From the NCBI RefSeq assembly GCF_000204055.1, contig NW_006768815.1, positions 310,001-374,000 of the forward strand: DNA of 64,000 bases. The letters are read 5' to 3'. Both the position numbers and the translations under genes were made by a program. The notes under the pieces are model-generated. The model saw only the letters and a program-made list of their open reading frames with translations. It made no database searches and was not told where the DNA came from. Numbering within the stretch: the first letter of the stretch is position 1; each line of letters starts with the position of its first letter. The DNA comes from Melampsora larici-populina 98AG31 (Eukaryota; Basidiomycota; Pucciniomycetes; Pucciniales; Melampsoraceae). Of this stretch, positions 1 to 11,279 are shown piece after piece.

Positions 1-53
1 AATTGGTATGATCATGTTTTTTTGAATATCAAACCCAATGATAGGGGGATATA

Positions 54-804
54 CTAATAAGGATTGAAACGAGAACCAGGGGATAAGATATCTGTTCTCA
101 CGCGACCAGTTTCACTCAAATCATGTAGATTCTCATCTACATCCCCTACTTCTCCAAAGAACCCGTCGTCTTCCTCTGGTGGCATGTTGGAAGGATGTAG
201 GGATGCACATGCTGACAAGACTTCAAAAATTTCCTCCACTTTTATTGTTTGTAGAAAAAGTAATATATGTTCAGTCAGACCAGGTCATCTTTTTCGAGTT
301 TGGAAACGTTGAACACTGACATCGGGTTGGATCTTCGGGTACAATCCTTAATTCTACTGCTTCTTGCTCTTCATCTGCTTCTGCTTCTGGATCTGAACAA
401 TCATCCAATTGACAATAAATACAAGGTTGAGCCCCCGATTCTGTTCGTGAGATGGCGTGTAAACTGATGGTCGGATATGGTACGAGTAATGTCTTTGATC
501 TTTCAGCTGAATAAAATCCAACTTCTCTTTGAACTCAAAGCGAACGAAAAAAAGAAACATGGTTTTGGATCAACATCAACCATCAAAAACAGACGACAAA
601 AGTCAAATACCTTTCAGTAAGATATAATTTCAAAGACATGTTCTCCCATCCGGCATGACCATCAATCTTTACTGGCTCTAGCTGTAAGCGACAAATAGGC
701 GGAAGCGAATCGAAACTAGCCGGTGTAGTCTGTGTGAGCTCAGCATGCTCAGCTGAAGTGACGCAAGAAGGAGGTCCATCGATAGTGGTGAGTGTGGTTG
801 ACAT
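54..804 (-). CDS. pICln-like protein (CLNS1A homologue, snRNP assembly chaperone)
   Basis: Three exons (804-611, 526-321, 238-54) join in frame to 194 residues. The N-terminal half shows a PH-like core: strand LKLYLTER, then LLVPYPTISLHAISR, the segment most typical of pICln. Next come PCIYCQLDD, an acidic linker and LRIVPEDPTRLEEIFEVLSA, matching the helix before the acidic tail (CASLHP then an Asp/Glu-rich stretch). pICln proteins bind Sm proteins in the cytosol, recruit the PRMT5 methylosome and hold Sm rings open before SMN-dependent snRNP assembly; that role is known for the family and inferred here. The start is the ATG at 804, since an in-frame ATG at 846 would only add a short extension without family character. 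It is transcribed divergently from the inositol monophosphatase with 298 bp between starts. Splice sites are assigned by phase, so exon edges may be off by a few bases. Confidence 0.8.
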
Positions 805-1102
805 TTTTGGCGAGATGAATGTAATTTTTGGTCGATCGAATCTCAACTTTCAAGTGGTGGCTGAGTTTGTGACTGTTGACATGTGTAGACCTGTAATGTG
901 TATGTAGCTTGGCTATTCAGACATTTCACAGATGTGCCAGGTCTCCTCGGCACTCTAGAGGCCGTCACAGCCGGTGTCTGGACAGCTTTAACCGGGATGT
1001 GTGTGTTTGTGTGACCGGGGGCCCCTTGCAGGAGTGACCCATTAAAGGCCCCCAAACACGAAAGACGACGACAGAAAACTACACTTGGTATCCCAATCCG
1101 AG
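805..1102. promoter_or_regulatory. Shared intergenic region between divergent pICln-like and IMPase genes
   Basis: These 298 bp separate two divergent start codons and must hold both core promoters. No TATA box is obvious. A GC-richer stretch near 940-1040 is the only compositional feature seen. Confidence 0.4.
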
Positions 1103-2480
1103 ATGTCTAATAACCCATACGTGACTGAACTCGAATTCGCAATCGGCTTGGCTCGACGTGCCGGAGAATTGATCCTAGAGGCAAGTAAAGATCGCCAAAC
1201 CGGGAAGGGCACAACGGTAAATGATAAGAAGAATCGAATCGATTTGGTGACTGAGACCGATCAAGCTGTTGAGAAGTTAGTAGCTAAATCAATCAAAGGG
1301 AAATTTCCGGATCATAAGTTGAGTGATTCTTCGTGTTCTTTTGCAACTTGATCGAAATGTCATACTAAGATGAGGTCGTTCTTCACACAGATTTATTGGT
1401 GAGGAATCATTTGCGGCCGGAGAGAAGGCAGATTTGACGGTAAGAGCTTTGGGCCTCGAGACTTGGACGGTTGAATTCAGAATTCTTATTCTGCTCGTCT
1501 GATCCTTTCTCATTCTGAAGAATGATCCTACTTGGATCTGTGATCCTATTGATGGTTAGTCTATTTCGCTGTTACCGTATCGCAAATGAGATCATAAATA
1601 TAAGATGTGTTGGCTATTTAGGCACTACCAACTTCGTACATGGCTTTCCTAGTGTGTGTATCAGCATAGGTTGGGTGGTAAACAAGGTGCCAACTGTTGG
1701 GTAAGCTCAAGAATCTAATGATCGATGTCTTTACAGCTAAAGTACTTTCTTAAACCACACAGAGTGATCTATAATCCATTCCTTTCTCAACTGTATACAG
1801 CTGTCAAAGGTCATGGAGCGTACCTTAATCAAACCACTCGATTACCGTTATCCTATCCAGATCAACTTCCACTCAACAAGCTTTCTGATGCTTTGGTAGG
1901 AGTAGAATGGGGTAGTGATCGTTCAAAAAATGTTATGGACAAAAAGTCGCGAAGCTTTGTAAGACTGGCGGGAGATCCGAACGAGGTGGACGGTGGGGTG
2001 ATGTGCCACTCTCTGAGATCGATGGGGTAAGTGTTACTACAGTCCTTTTGCAATTCAACCGTCTTATGTGATTTCGATGGCTGATCCTAATTCTGGAATG
2101 GTCGTAGTTCGGCTGCCTTGAACTATAGCCACGTCGCAGCTGGAAGTCTAGATTTGTATTGGGAGATTGGATGTTGGGCATGGGACGGTGAGCATGAGCC
2201 AACGCGTTCTAGAAAAAATGTCTTTCATTGATCTTCCGCATCTCATTACATCCGATCTTCAGTCTGTGCAGGAACGGTCATTGTTCGGGAAGCAGGCGGC
2301 AAGTGTTATGGGAGAGGGGGGAAAGCATTTGATGAAGATGGGTCAGGAAAAGACCTGATGGGTCATCATTTCTTCGTGATCAGAGGTATCGCAGATCAGG
2401 ATGGTCAATCTGGTTCAGAGATTCAAGATAGATTGGCACAGGAGTTTTTCAAAAACGTGGCAGAGGAATGGGATGCTTGA
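1103..2480 (+). CDS. Inositol monophosphatase family protein
   Basis: Seven exons (1103-1317, 1391-1439, 1521-1554, 1622-1700, 1763-2026, 2108-2187, 2263-2480) total 939 nt and encode 312 residues, the usual length for the family. These Mg2+-dependent enzymes hydrolyse myo-inositol-1-phosphate, the last step of inositol synthesis and recycling. Visible motifs are EESFAAG (the metal-binding Glu region), [15 protein letters not shown] (metal site and loop) and [15 protein letters not shown] (second metal site). Both main motifs carry a Cys where Val or Ala is usual (WIVDP, WDxAAG). The metal-ligand Asp residues are kept, so the enzyme is probably active. The ATG at 1103 puts [24 protein letters not shown] at the N terminus, which fits the family's first helix. 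Substrate specificity (inositol phosphate or another sugar phosphate) cannot be read from sequence. Confidence 0.92.
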
Positions 2481-3217
2481 GGATGAGCTTTGATTTCTCA
2501 GATGTGTTGATACTGATACCAAGACTGATTATTTTGTACGAGGTCTTCTGGTCTTGTATTATATGGCGAAAACAGGGTTAGCCACTGTTCTCTAGAAGAG
2601 ATGAGATATCACGATTGGCAGCTCATCGTACAAGCTCGAGGAAACTGTAGTGGACTTATGTCAAGTGGGCAGTTTCTTTGTTCGCATGCTTTTTCTACCC
2701 ATCTCAACCTCATGTTGGAGTCAGTTGTGATTGGCATATGACTCCTTTGATGTGCAAACTTTTCACTTGGAAAGTTTTCAATACCAAAAACCATCCAATA
2801 GCCTTTTCAGAAAGCCATATGTATAGCTTGAACATAAGGATATGATGATAAAAACGATGGTCACTTGCTTTCAAAAGAGTGGAAAAGAGAAGTAGTGGAA
2901 TGTACAACAGGATGATGTTGATATCACCGAGATTGAAACGTATAACAGAGAATACACGACCCGTCAGCAAAAAAGATTTGATTGATGTATTCTATCTTTG
3001 CCACAATCTAATTAATGATAGAGACGTTGTCACAAGTCAAATGGTATAGACACAATTGCTCGCAGGCATCGTAAAGATGAACTTTGAGAAAAGCCCTTTA
3101 ATCGAAGTAATCCAAGCAAGAGGCTAATGGAAATGTGGATATAACTTATTAGATTGTGGTGTAACACTGATCCTCAAATTTCTGTCTAGAGCCAATTGAA
3201 GCTTACAAAAAAAGTAG
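2481..3217. other. Intergenic, between convergent genes
   Basis: AT-rich sequence holding the 3' ends of the inositol monophosphatase gene (plus) and the seven-membrane-segment gene (minus). No coding potential or repeat was noted. Confidence 0.5.
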
Positions 3218-5382
3218 TTATACTACGGATGGTCTCCTTTCATCCAGATATATCTCAGATAATTCATCACTTTGATTGATGTGTACTGGCAGGGGACCTT
3301 TATGCCATTTTTCATAATCTGTGACTGTAGTATCATTTGGGTCTTCCAATCTTAACACATCGCCTGGATAAGCCTTGTTTTGTTGTGATGATTCTACTGC
3401 TGCGAAGATACTAAGCTTCATTGGAGATTCTTCCGAGGTCACAACGCTCTGGTTTCCTCGAGCGTGTTGCGAGTTTGAAAGTCGAATGGTTTGTAGGAAT
3501 ATTACAATCATAAGCCTATTAAGAAAGGACAGAATCAATAAACGGCTGTGTGGCGAGTTTCTTCGTGGTTTGATGATGACATACACATTGGAGATTACTG
3601 ATACGATAAAAGTGGAAATCTGCAACGATAAGGATGACTGATTAGTAAAAAGTTCCAAGCAGAAAGACGCGACGGAGGACGTACAAGGTCAGTCATCAGT
3701 GAACCTGTTACTCCTGAGATGTTACCTATGGTGGCAGTCCGATACTGGGTCATGAAGTTCAGAATGTAAGAGTCATGCAATACCAGATTTATACCAGATG
3801 TGAAAACATCTTACTCACTTGCCAGATCACCAAAGGCAAGAAAGCAACACCGGTGACTAGTATAATGAAAGAATTCATCATGATGACATTTTGCTCGCGA
3901 ACATGATCCAAGGTAGCTCTGAGTCCCGAATTAATATCAGCATTGGTCTTGGGACTCATTGTCCGCACAATGGTCGCCCAGAGGCTATCGTTTGTTTTTA
4001 TCACACGCCCTTGCAAAAACGCAAGGTAGATAAAGATCAGTTGTGCCTACATAGTCACGAGAGTCACATAATACATCAGTATATTTCTTGCTCCAATCAT
4101 TCTTCAGGAAGAGTTCATGCCCACCAATATCAAGAGACATAGAACGCTCAACCAAGCCGCAATGCCCATTTGCATCAGTTTCACGACATGGACCTGTGTG
4201 ATATCAATGCATAAATTGACTGATTTGTAAATAAAAACGCGTTCATGACATTTGCGGAGACGGACCAGTATAGGGAGAGCCTTGACAAGTGAGCTCAAAA
4301 TTGGTATTGCTTTTGAAACGTCGAATGTGACAACTTTATGTTCATCTAGTCGCCGCAGCTTCTTGCAGGCCAAAGTGATCGAGTTCAATAGATCTCGGGC
4401 CTGCAATTCCAGCATTGTAAATGTTATCAGAGGAACTTTAAATGAGATGGCAAATCACGTTGTCCATCAGCGTTCACTCACATACGCAGTCAGTAAAAAT
4501 GAGTCAGTGAGACTCACATATGAGAGCCAACAATGCCGCGACTATGAATGTTGTATTGAGAATCATTACCACCAGGGCCGGGATCTTACTGTGATTATGG
4601 GCTGGCTGCCAAGGAGGTCTCCATTTGCAACAGATGTAGTGACCCGCACTGCTCCAAGAAAAACACCTACGAAAGATGGATTGCGATCCAAATCAAAACA
4701 AAGGTGATGGTCAAATATCGCGAAGAGGGACGAACCAAGCCCCCATCCATAGATAGGTGAATTTCGTGCCAGCTAGAGCCACCCTCCCACGCGTATTGTC
4801 TATACCCTTGACATCATTTCCAGAAATCCACACAGCAGTCTCCGCGATTGTCGCTATGGCATAAATTAGTGACCCAGGTAGTTTAGCGGAACTTGCTAGA
4901 TATACTCACACAACGAATACACAATGCATCCAAGTGCAAAACAGACAGCCGAGTTGGGTCGTAATATGCGGTCTGAAACGCAAATGAAACATTGATATCG
5001 GCCTTCCACGTTCGAAGGTCATCCTCACACCTCACTTGGAAGCGATCTCACCTTGATTTATAGAGCCCAGATGGAAAGTTTTGCAGCGTATCTTGACGAA
5101 ACAGGTTCCAACAGCCGTGATCAGTAGTCTACATATGTGACCCAAAATTTACCGCGTCAGCATCAATCTTCTCAATCTTCGGCCCCCAGTCCACTTCAAA
5201 AAAAAGACGAGTCACATGAAGTTCAGAATGATGCTTGAGAAGGGTAATACCACTACTCCGCCTTTCCAGCGAGGAAGTACAGCAATTGAAGCGAGGTAGT
5301 CACTCAGCGCTGAGTACGGCCGCGGTTGATGACGGACGGATTCAAAGACAGCTAAGAAGCCTGCTATTGTATCTGCAGACAT
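3218..5382 (-). CDS. Predicted seven-transmembrane protein, receptor-like, family not recognised
   Basis: Nine exons (5382-5216, 5128-5052, 4972-4910, 4853-4736, 4666-4518, 4435-4125, 4046-3819, 3744-3685, 3619-3218) join in phase to 524 residues. The product has a ~40-residue N terminus and about seven hydrophobic segments, for example LPFSSIILNFILLITAVG, CFALGCIVYSL, ALVVMILNTTFIVAALLALI, AAWLSVLCLLILAQLIFIYL, SFIILVTGVAFLPLVIW and STFIVSVISNVYVII. A ~120-residue hydrophilic Ser/Asp/Glu-rich C-terminal tail follows, as in many fungal receptors and transport-like membrane proteins. I do not recognise the family. The pheromone-receptor (STE3) pattern is not evident. A long charged loop (LACKKLRRLDEHK region) sits between segments 4 and 5. 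A plasma-membrane sensor role is only a guess from topology. Confidence 0.7.
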
Positions 5383-8300
5383 CTTTTGAAGTCAAGATGG
5401 ATAGTCGACGAGTGTTGAAGAGTGCTTGAACGCCCGTGTAATAATTATAAGTGAAGCTGGGATGAGGGTGGGTAATCACTTCGCTTCCAAGTCAGCTAGG
5501 ATGAAAACATATCAGGTTGTGATCCCAAGAGACCCGCATATGCTTGGTTTCTGAATGAGGTTGAGTGTGCACAACATTATTGCTCGTGCGATCTATGGTA
5601 GCAGTTTTCCACCGTTTTGCTACACGGCAAGGACACTCCGACTCCCCTGCGATGTCTGATCACTTTTGCAGAGGAGCGGTTGTCCTGACGGAGCGCACTG
5701 CAAGATGTCTGCTCGGGCCACAAAGCTCGGACATCCTCTGGATGTTACACCAGAGTGGGGCACCTTCACTGCATCTCCCAGATGCCGTGCGGATGTTTAA
5801 GCCCTTGGATGTGCAAAAGACATCCCGATCTGGGGTGTCAGTCCGATAAATTGGATCCCGGACAATCCGGACACCCTTTGGCTCAAAAGCGTCTTTGTGG
5901 TGTAGAGTTTAGGGGGAAATGAAGCCGTCCTCTTTGAGGACGAGTCACGACTGTATTTGTAAAATCATTCGGTTGGTGTGTTAACTCTGTGCTTCGTAAT
6001 TGGGACCATGGTTCAAAGAATGAGCAGTTTATTAAAAGAATTCTGAGAGTTAATAAGGACCAGGCGCAGAGTTCGCGCGATCTTATATACCGCGGGAATC
6101 GATGTGTTCAAAACTCGATTGAAGGAGTTGCCAATCTTCAATCACGAGTCTCGTTTGCAGCGCGTTCACATTAGAGGGGTTCAAGTCAACCACACTGTGA
6201 CCTCCCAGCCCCTCAAAGTTAATCTTTTTCATAATTTTTTTTGCCAGGAATGTGCTTCTCAGGGGGGACTTTCGGACAGTGTTTTCAAAATTAAAAATTT
6301 GAGTAGCATTTTGATGAAGGGACAGTTGTATTTCAGACATTCTTCCAACTTGGACCCTCTTGGACCTTGCTATCAGGTTTGCTAAGCACTCTTTTTTGGA
6401 CTCACTACTTTATCTTCCCTTTCATGTTGTACTTGAAGCACTTTATGTATCCCTCTTTGTCCAGTATCCATGAGCCCTTCCATACTAATCCATCATGAAG
6501 GTCACCTTTGCAATGGCAAAATATCTCTCCAAGTCTAAGCAAAGAGACTTATGAAATGGCTAAAACCAAAAGTTGATGTCTATCTAATCACAAAGAAACA
6601 CTAGACAAATATTTTTCCACACTGTTTCAAAACATGTGTACTTTATAAAACAGCTTATACTTTCATAATACTATATACTTCAAGAGATGTGAAGGCAGAT
6701 GAGACAATATAATGAGATCAAAGAGTTGAATTTTATAATCGTGATGATGATAGGAATCAAGGATCTTGGATATGTGTATATACAAAACCATTGAGTTGCT
6801 ATGTCTCATTACCTTTAAGTTTTGTGAGTGGTGAAGGGTGTTCACTGAGCCTAATATGAATGCATTGCAAACAACTTAACAAGACTTGTGATTGAAGAAA
6901 GTTATGAACCCAGTAGGGTAATCAAAAAGTGTATCAAAATTATATCTATGTACATGTATTACACTTACATTTATTTTATTATAACTCTCACCATGTGTTT
7001 TTTCCTTCTTTTTTACCATTACTACTAATTCATTATATGTTGGACTTCAGAAAAAAATCAAAGTTTTTACTACCTTAAAGAAGATTAAACTTCAAAGGTT
7101 ACCACTGAAGCCCAAAAAATAGAGACATACCATGTGTTCAAATAGGTTCAACTTTCTGATAAAAGATGAGGTTTTTGTGGACACATTGATGTTCTGGTCC
7201 TTCCTGAGGGAATTACCTTTGAAGGAACTGATGCTGATCACAGATTTTACATTCCGGTGGTTATTAGGACAGTTGGCCGTACAAACTTGTAATGAGACCC
7301 CGAGTAGGTCTTGAAGGTGCCATCCCGAAATTGAAAAAAGAACCAAATCAATCCATGGCTGTTGAGATGATCATGTAGCTGGATAATTTTTCAAGCCCCT
7401 TTCACAGCCAAAGCTGAAGGATATATTGCTGACTCCACATCCATGAAGATATTCGAAATTTGAGGGGATTGTTTTTCATATTTTCATATCTTCAAGCCGC
7501 TACTTCTCAGTGATAAATTCTATATGCACCCCTATTGTTCAATTTGAAATCTTTAAGATTCTTGATACTTGTTCAACAAAACTTGAAGTTGTAATGAATG
7601 CTGAGATTATAGCTTCAAGTTGATGCCTCGCACAATGCTTTTGGCACAAGACCGCGCACCTGTGCGCCTGCCTGTCTGACAGTGATGCGGTACAACACAA
7701 GGCTTGAGCGTCGCCACTATTTGGCCAAACCTCAAGCCACCAATAACAAACTTGTGAGCATGCCTAAAGCAGAAAATGCTACGCAAGATCTGGCAGTGGA
7801 GCTACTTACAAAGTGGCCGGTTGTAGCTTTTGATGATCCGTGGTATGCCGACCGAACGCTTGCACTGTATGTTGGCCCTACAGAATGAAGCCCAAGATCT
7901 ACCGGCTCGAACCACTACACCTTGCTAGGTTGGTGGTAGTGCTCATCCTTGATCCTGCGTGCGCGTCAAAGCACGTGCCAGTGCTGTCTCCGTGTAGGCA
8001 AGAGCTAACACATGGAGTTTTACGTTGAGTACCTCATCCGTCATATCTGACACTCGGAGATGACGGAGCAGGTTTCTGACTCGGCTCAATGCAATGATAG
8101 TGTTCTTTTTGATATCAAAGACAAAAGAAGTATGTACAACCGTTTTCCGGGTATGTCCAAGTGAGCCATAGAGTGACGGGCTGGGAAGGTTGCTTTTGGT
8201 CATCACCTTTTTTGTGCGGACATTTGTTGGTTCGTCATCGCGCATTAGTGTCTTGTGTTGTACTATACACACAACTTGATTTTCTTTCTCGGCGCGTCAC

Positions 8301-8770
8301 GTGCTCTACGCATGCAGATCATCTAACTAGCTCATATCTGATGTTCCTAACTTCCTACTACGATTTTGCTGTATGCCAGTCTGAGTCAACGCTGAGCAGT
8401 CAAGGAATGCAGCCAACAAGAAGAAATGTAGGGCAAAGACACTTTCCTTGGTCTGAAAGAAACCGTTCGACATCCAGTCTATACATACGATCTAATTCGC
8501 CATTTAATTTCACCCCTTCAGCTACAGCTTGCAGATTTTGTGAGCTGACTGCAGCGGAGCCGACGCAAGGGAAATTCGCTTCGAGATCTTGAAATAGGGG
8601 TCGGAATGGAAGGGCAAAGAAGCTGAACACCAATGACAATTCATTGGGTTTCCTCCTCTCGCCTGCTCAGTAAAACGTATAAAAAGCATATAAACCTCTC
8701 CGGTTGGCCTCACCCCATCGACGACTTCTTGCCAACAGCTTACAATTACAATCCTGCCCTTCTGACAAAC
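5383..8770. other. Long region without a convincing gene
   Basis: About 3.4 kb. 5560-5880 is GC-richer and unlike its surroundings, with short open frames and repeated GGACA/TCC words, perhaps a transposon remnant. 5980-6390 has overlapping open frames on both strands with no recognisable protein. 6400-7620 is AT-rich. 7640-8600 holds opposed 109- and 143-codon frames that show no domain or splice logic. The last 100 bp form the promoter of the next gene. Confidence 0.4.
8679..8687 (+). promoter_or_regulatory. TATA box of the secreted protein gene at 8771
   Basis: TATAAAAAG lies 84-92 bp before the start codon, followed by a pyrimidine-rich leader. Spacing and sequence fit a basidiomycete core promoter with a short 5' UTR. 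Confidence 0.6.
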
Positions 8771-9707
8771 ATGTTTTCCTCGCCAACATACCTTCTTTTG
8801 AGCCTTTTGTCCTTAAACTTGCTCACCCCAGAGGCACATTCTCTTCCCCATCGTCCGCCTCAGGAAAGTGCCCCGCTCGACTTTGTCGACCTCAGTCCTC
8901 ATATCACGGGCAATCGTACCTTCTACCTTAAAAGTCCTTACACCCGTTCAATGGAGGCCAAGATCTACAACTCCAATGGCGAAGTAGCATATTCTCTTAA
9001 TCCAGTTTCGACTTCCGAGACCAGCTCGATTCATCTCCAAAAAGCCAATACGACCGCGGAATGTCAGGTGATCAAACTGGTCAGTTGGGTCAGAGTTGTT
9101 ACACACCTAAAAATATCCTGTCTTCCTTTGCTCACCCAGGGTACCATATCTGCGAACCAGTCCAACTGCCCCAGCCAGAAATTTCCAACGTTCTTTCACA
9201 GTAGCAAGTCCGGAGAATGGACTGTCGAAAGTGATACGGAAAAGCACAGTACCTATGATCCTCTATTCACGAGAAAATTCGACGAAGGACCAGTGGGTCC
9301 TATCTATGATTCGAGCGCTGGAAACATCACCCTTGCTGAGATCTCAGGTGGGAAGCTTTTTACAATCGCCTCATATTGGCATTGATGACTGACGACATGA
9401 AGTGATACGCGCTCCGGGATTAGCTCTCCACAAGCCTCCTAAACATGTACCCCATGGGGAGTATTACTCTGTTCACATCCCAGCAGATCGAGGACACGAC
9501 CCATTCATTTCTCCGGTATGTACATACACACCCTTTCAACCGACCCTCCACTCAGCATGCAGTTCGCGATCGCTCATTGTTTATCATATTTTGCGCTCAC
9601 AGGAGGCCGCGCTGAGCTTGTTGGTGATCCTTTTAGACTGCCGCGAACAACACTTCATACGTCTCCCAAAGCCTGTTGCTTTCACTCTCCCTCTCCCCAC
9701 AGTTTGA
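8771..9707 (+). CDS. Predicted secreted protein, possibly tubby C-terminal/LURP-like fold
   Basis: Four exons (8771-9079, 9140-9347, 9403-9515, 9603-9707) give 244 residues. The start at 8771 gives a signal peptide (MFSSPTYLLLSLLSLNLL, cleavage near EAHS). An earlier in-frame ATG at 8633 lies upstream of the TATA box and is rejected. The mature protein contains FYLKSPYTRSMEAKIYNSNG, resembling the first strands of tubby-like/LURP-one proteins. It continues with WTVESDTEKHSTYDPLF, GPIYDSSAGNITLAEIS and a C-terminal hydrophobic helix after DPFISP (EAALSLLVILLDCRE), where that fold has its central helix. Possible N-glycosylation sites include GNRT and GNIT. The fold assignment is tentative. Three introns interrupt it in phases 0, 1 and 0. 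Role unknown; extracellular or secretory-pathway by its signal peptide. Confidence 0.75.
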
Positions 9708-11279
9708 GACAAGAACCCACACTGTACGGAGCCTTCATCCAGCTGCACGCCTTTATTTTATCACATTCTTTCCTTCCACTCATTACTTGATTATAATTTG
9801 ACCCAGACGGATTGGCAATCTTAGATTTCTCGCGACAAAACTACTTTTCTTAGCTGTGCTACATTATATTTGTCCTTGATTAACATTAAAAATTACCGTA
9901 CGTTGTCAAAGAGAAAGAAAGATTCACACCTTGATGGCAAGTATCAATGTTTTATCATTGATGGCTCCGTATACATGACCCACTACCTATTGTGGCCAAT
10001 CATGGCTGAAAGATGTAACAGAGCTACTTTGTTATACATAGTTTGATATGTTAAACAAAAAGCTACCCAGATAATTCTTTTGAATAACACCTCTCGGCAA
10101 AAACGAGCGACAACACCTCTTGAACCCTTTGAAAATCGACACCAGCTCTATGTATAGTCTTCATCAGCCGGCGTTACACATTTTGAACCTATAAGCTCAA
10201 GGCTACATGGCGAAGTGGTGCACGAGTTGAAAGTCTATGCAAGCGCACCCTTATTCCAGATGAAGCCCACGACTACGAGTCCTGATACTCCTGACAAGAT
10301 AGAGATTGCTGATGAAGCGCGTCGAAAAGGAGCAGAGTCTCCGGTGTAAATCTAACCCTTGAGTCCAGAGTCCAGAGTCCAGAGAGTTGATGTGAGCCAA
10401 AGCTCACGAACTTGAACAATATCCCCTCAGCTGAACCCTTGATACTCGCAAGCGTTGGCCGACCCGGACGTCCTTCAAACGGAAGGCATTTACGCCCTAC
10501 AGATTCGAACGTGCCTCGGTCTCGCCCTCGACGCTCAAGCCTCGTATTACTTAATCGAAAAGATGTCCGAGCAAGCGACATGCCTCAGCAGTACGTTCCC
10601 AAAGTTTTTCAAAGCGAGATTGCCCGCTCAGTCTTTAGCAAAATTGCGAACTGGCATAATAATTGACTAGCGACCTCGACGCCGTCTGGTCGCCCAGCCT
10701 TCCGAAAGGGCGAGATCGATAGTATTCAAATGGCTATCACCGAGTGCGATCACAAACGAGACATATAGCAACTTGGGCCAACAGACAGGATGGCAGACCA
10801 ATAGTGACGGATCAAAGATCAAGTGAACCAGATGGCTGCATGGCAGAGATGGCGGAATGTCAAGCTCGGCTTCCTAAATCTAAATCTCTGCGGATTCCGC
10901 CATCCCGCCGGGCTCTTCTCACTCGAACCGATTCAAGCAATGGCACGCTAGACAGTGACTTGATGGCTATTCTCCAGATCGGAAGACAAATCCAAGCCGC
11001 AGATGAAAACCTATATGAAGGGGTCTCTTTCTCCAGATCTGATCACTTCTTTTCCCATCCGTCTTCAGTCACAACAACTTCCAACCTTCATCCTATTCGT
11101 CTTCAGTCTTCAGTCTTATTTGTGCCCTGCAGTGCAGTACAATCACAAAACTCTCAACTTCACCCTTCAACTTCTTTTTATATCATTCTCTTTATTCAAA
11201 CGCAATATCGAAACTTTCATACTCACTGGTGGAGAAACGTATCTTACAACAAATATCACAATCACTAGATCAACTCGAC
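9708..11279. other. Intergenic region with a short tandem repeat
   Basis: About 1.6 kb with overlapping open frames on both strands that have no recognisable domains. 10361-10386 holds about three copies of a 7-bp unit (GAGTCCA). 11030-11270 is CT-rich and is probably the leader of the gene starting at 11280. Confidence 0.4.

Noticed and set aside
1085..1102. Upstream extension of the inositol monophosphatase from a TTG codon
   Set aside because: Non-ATG start in a eukaryotic gene. The in-frame ATG at 1103 fits the family N terminus.
4252..4707. 151-codon plus-strand frame
   Set aside because: Antisense shadow of exons 4-6 of the seven-membrane-segment gene.
5565..5849. 94-codon frame in GC-richer DNA
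   Set aside because: Composition suggests a transposon remnant, and the protein has no recognisable domain.
7943..8592. Opposed frames of 109 and 143 codons
   Set aside because: They overlap in opposite strands, have no recognisable features, and lie in promoter-proximal DNA.
10744..11268. 174-codon plus-strand open frame upstream of the DPBB gene
   Set aside because: No domain or signal peptide. It overlaps a CT-rich stretch that looks like promoter and leader of the gene at 11280.
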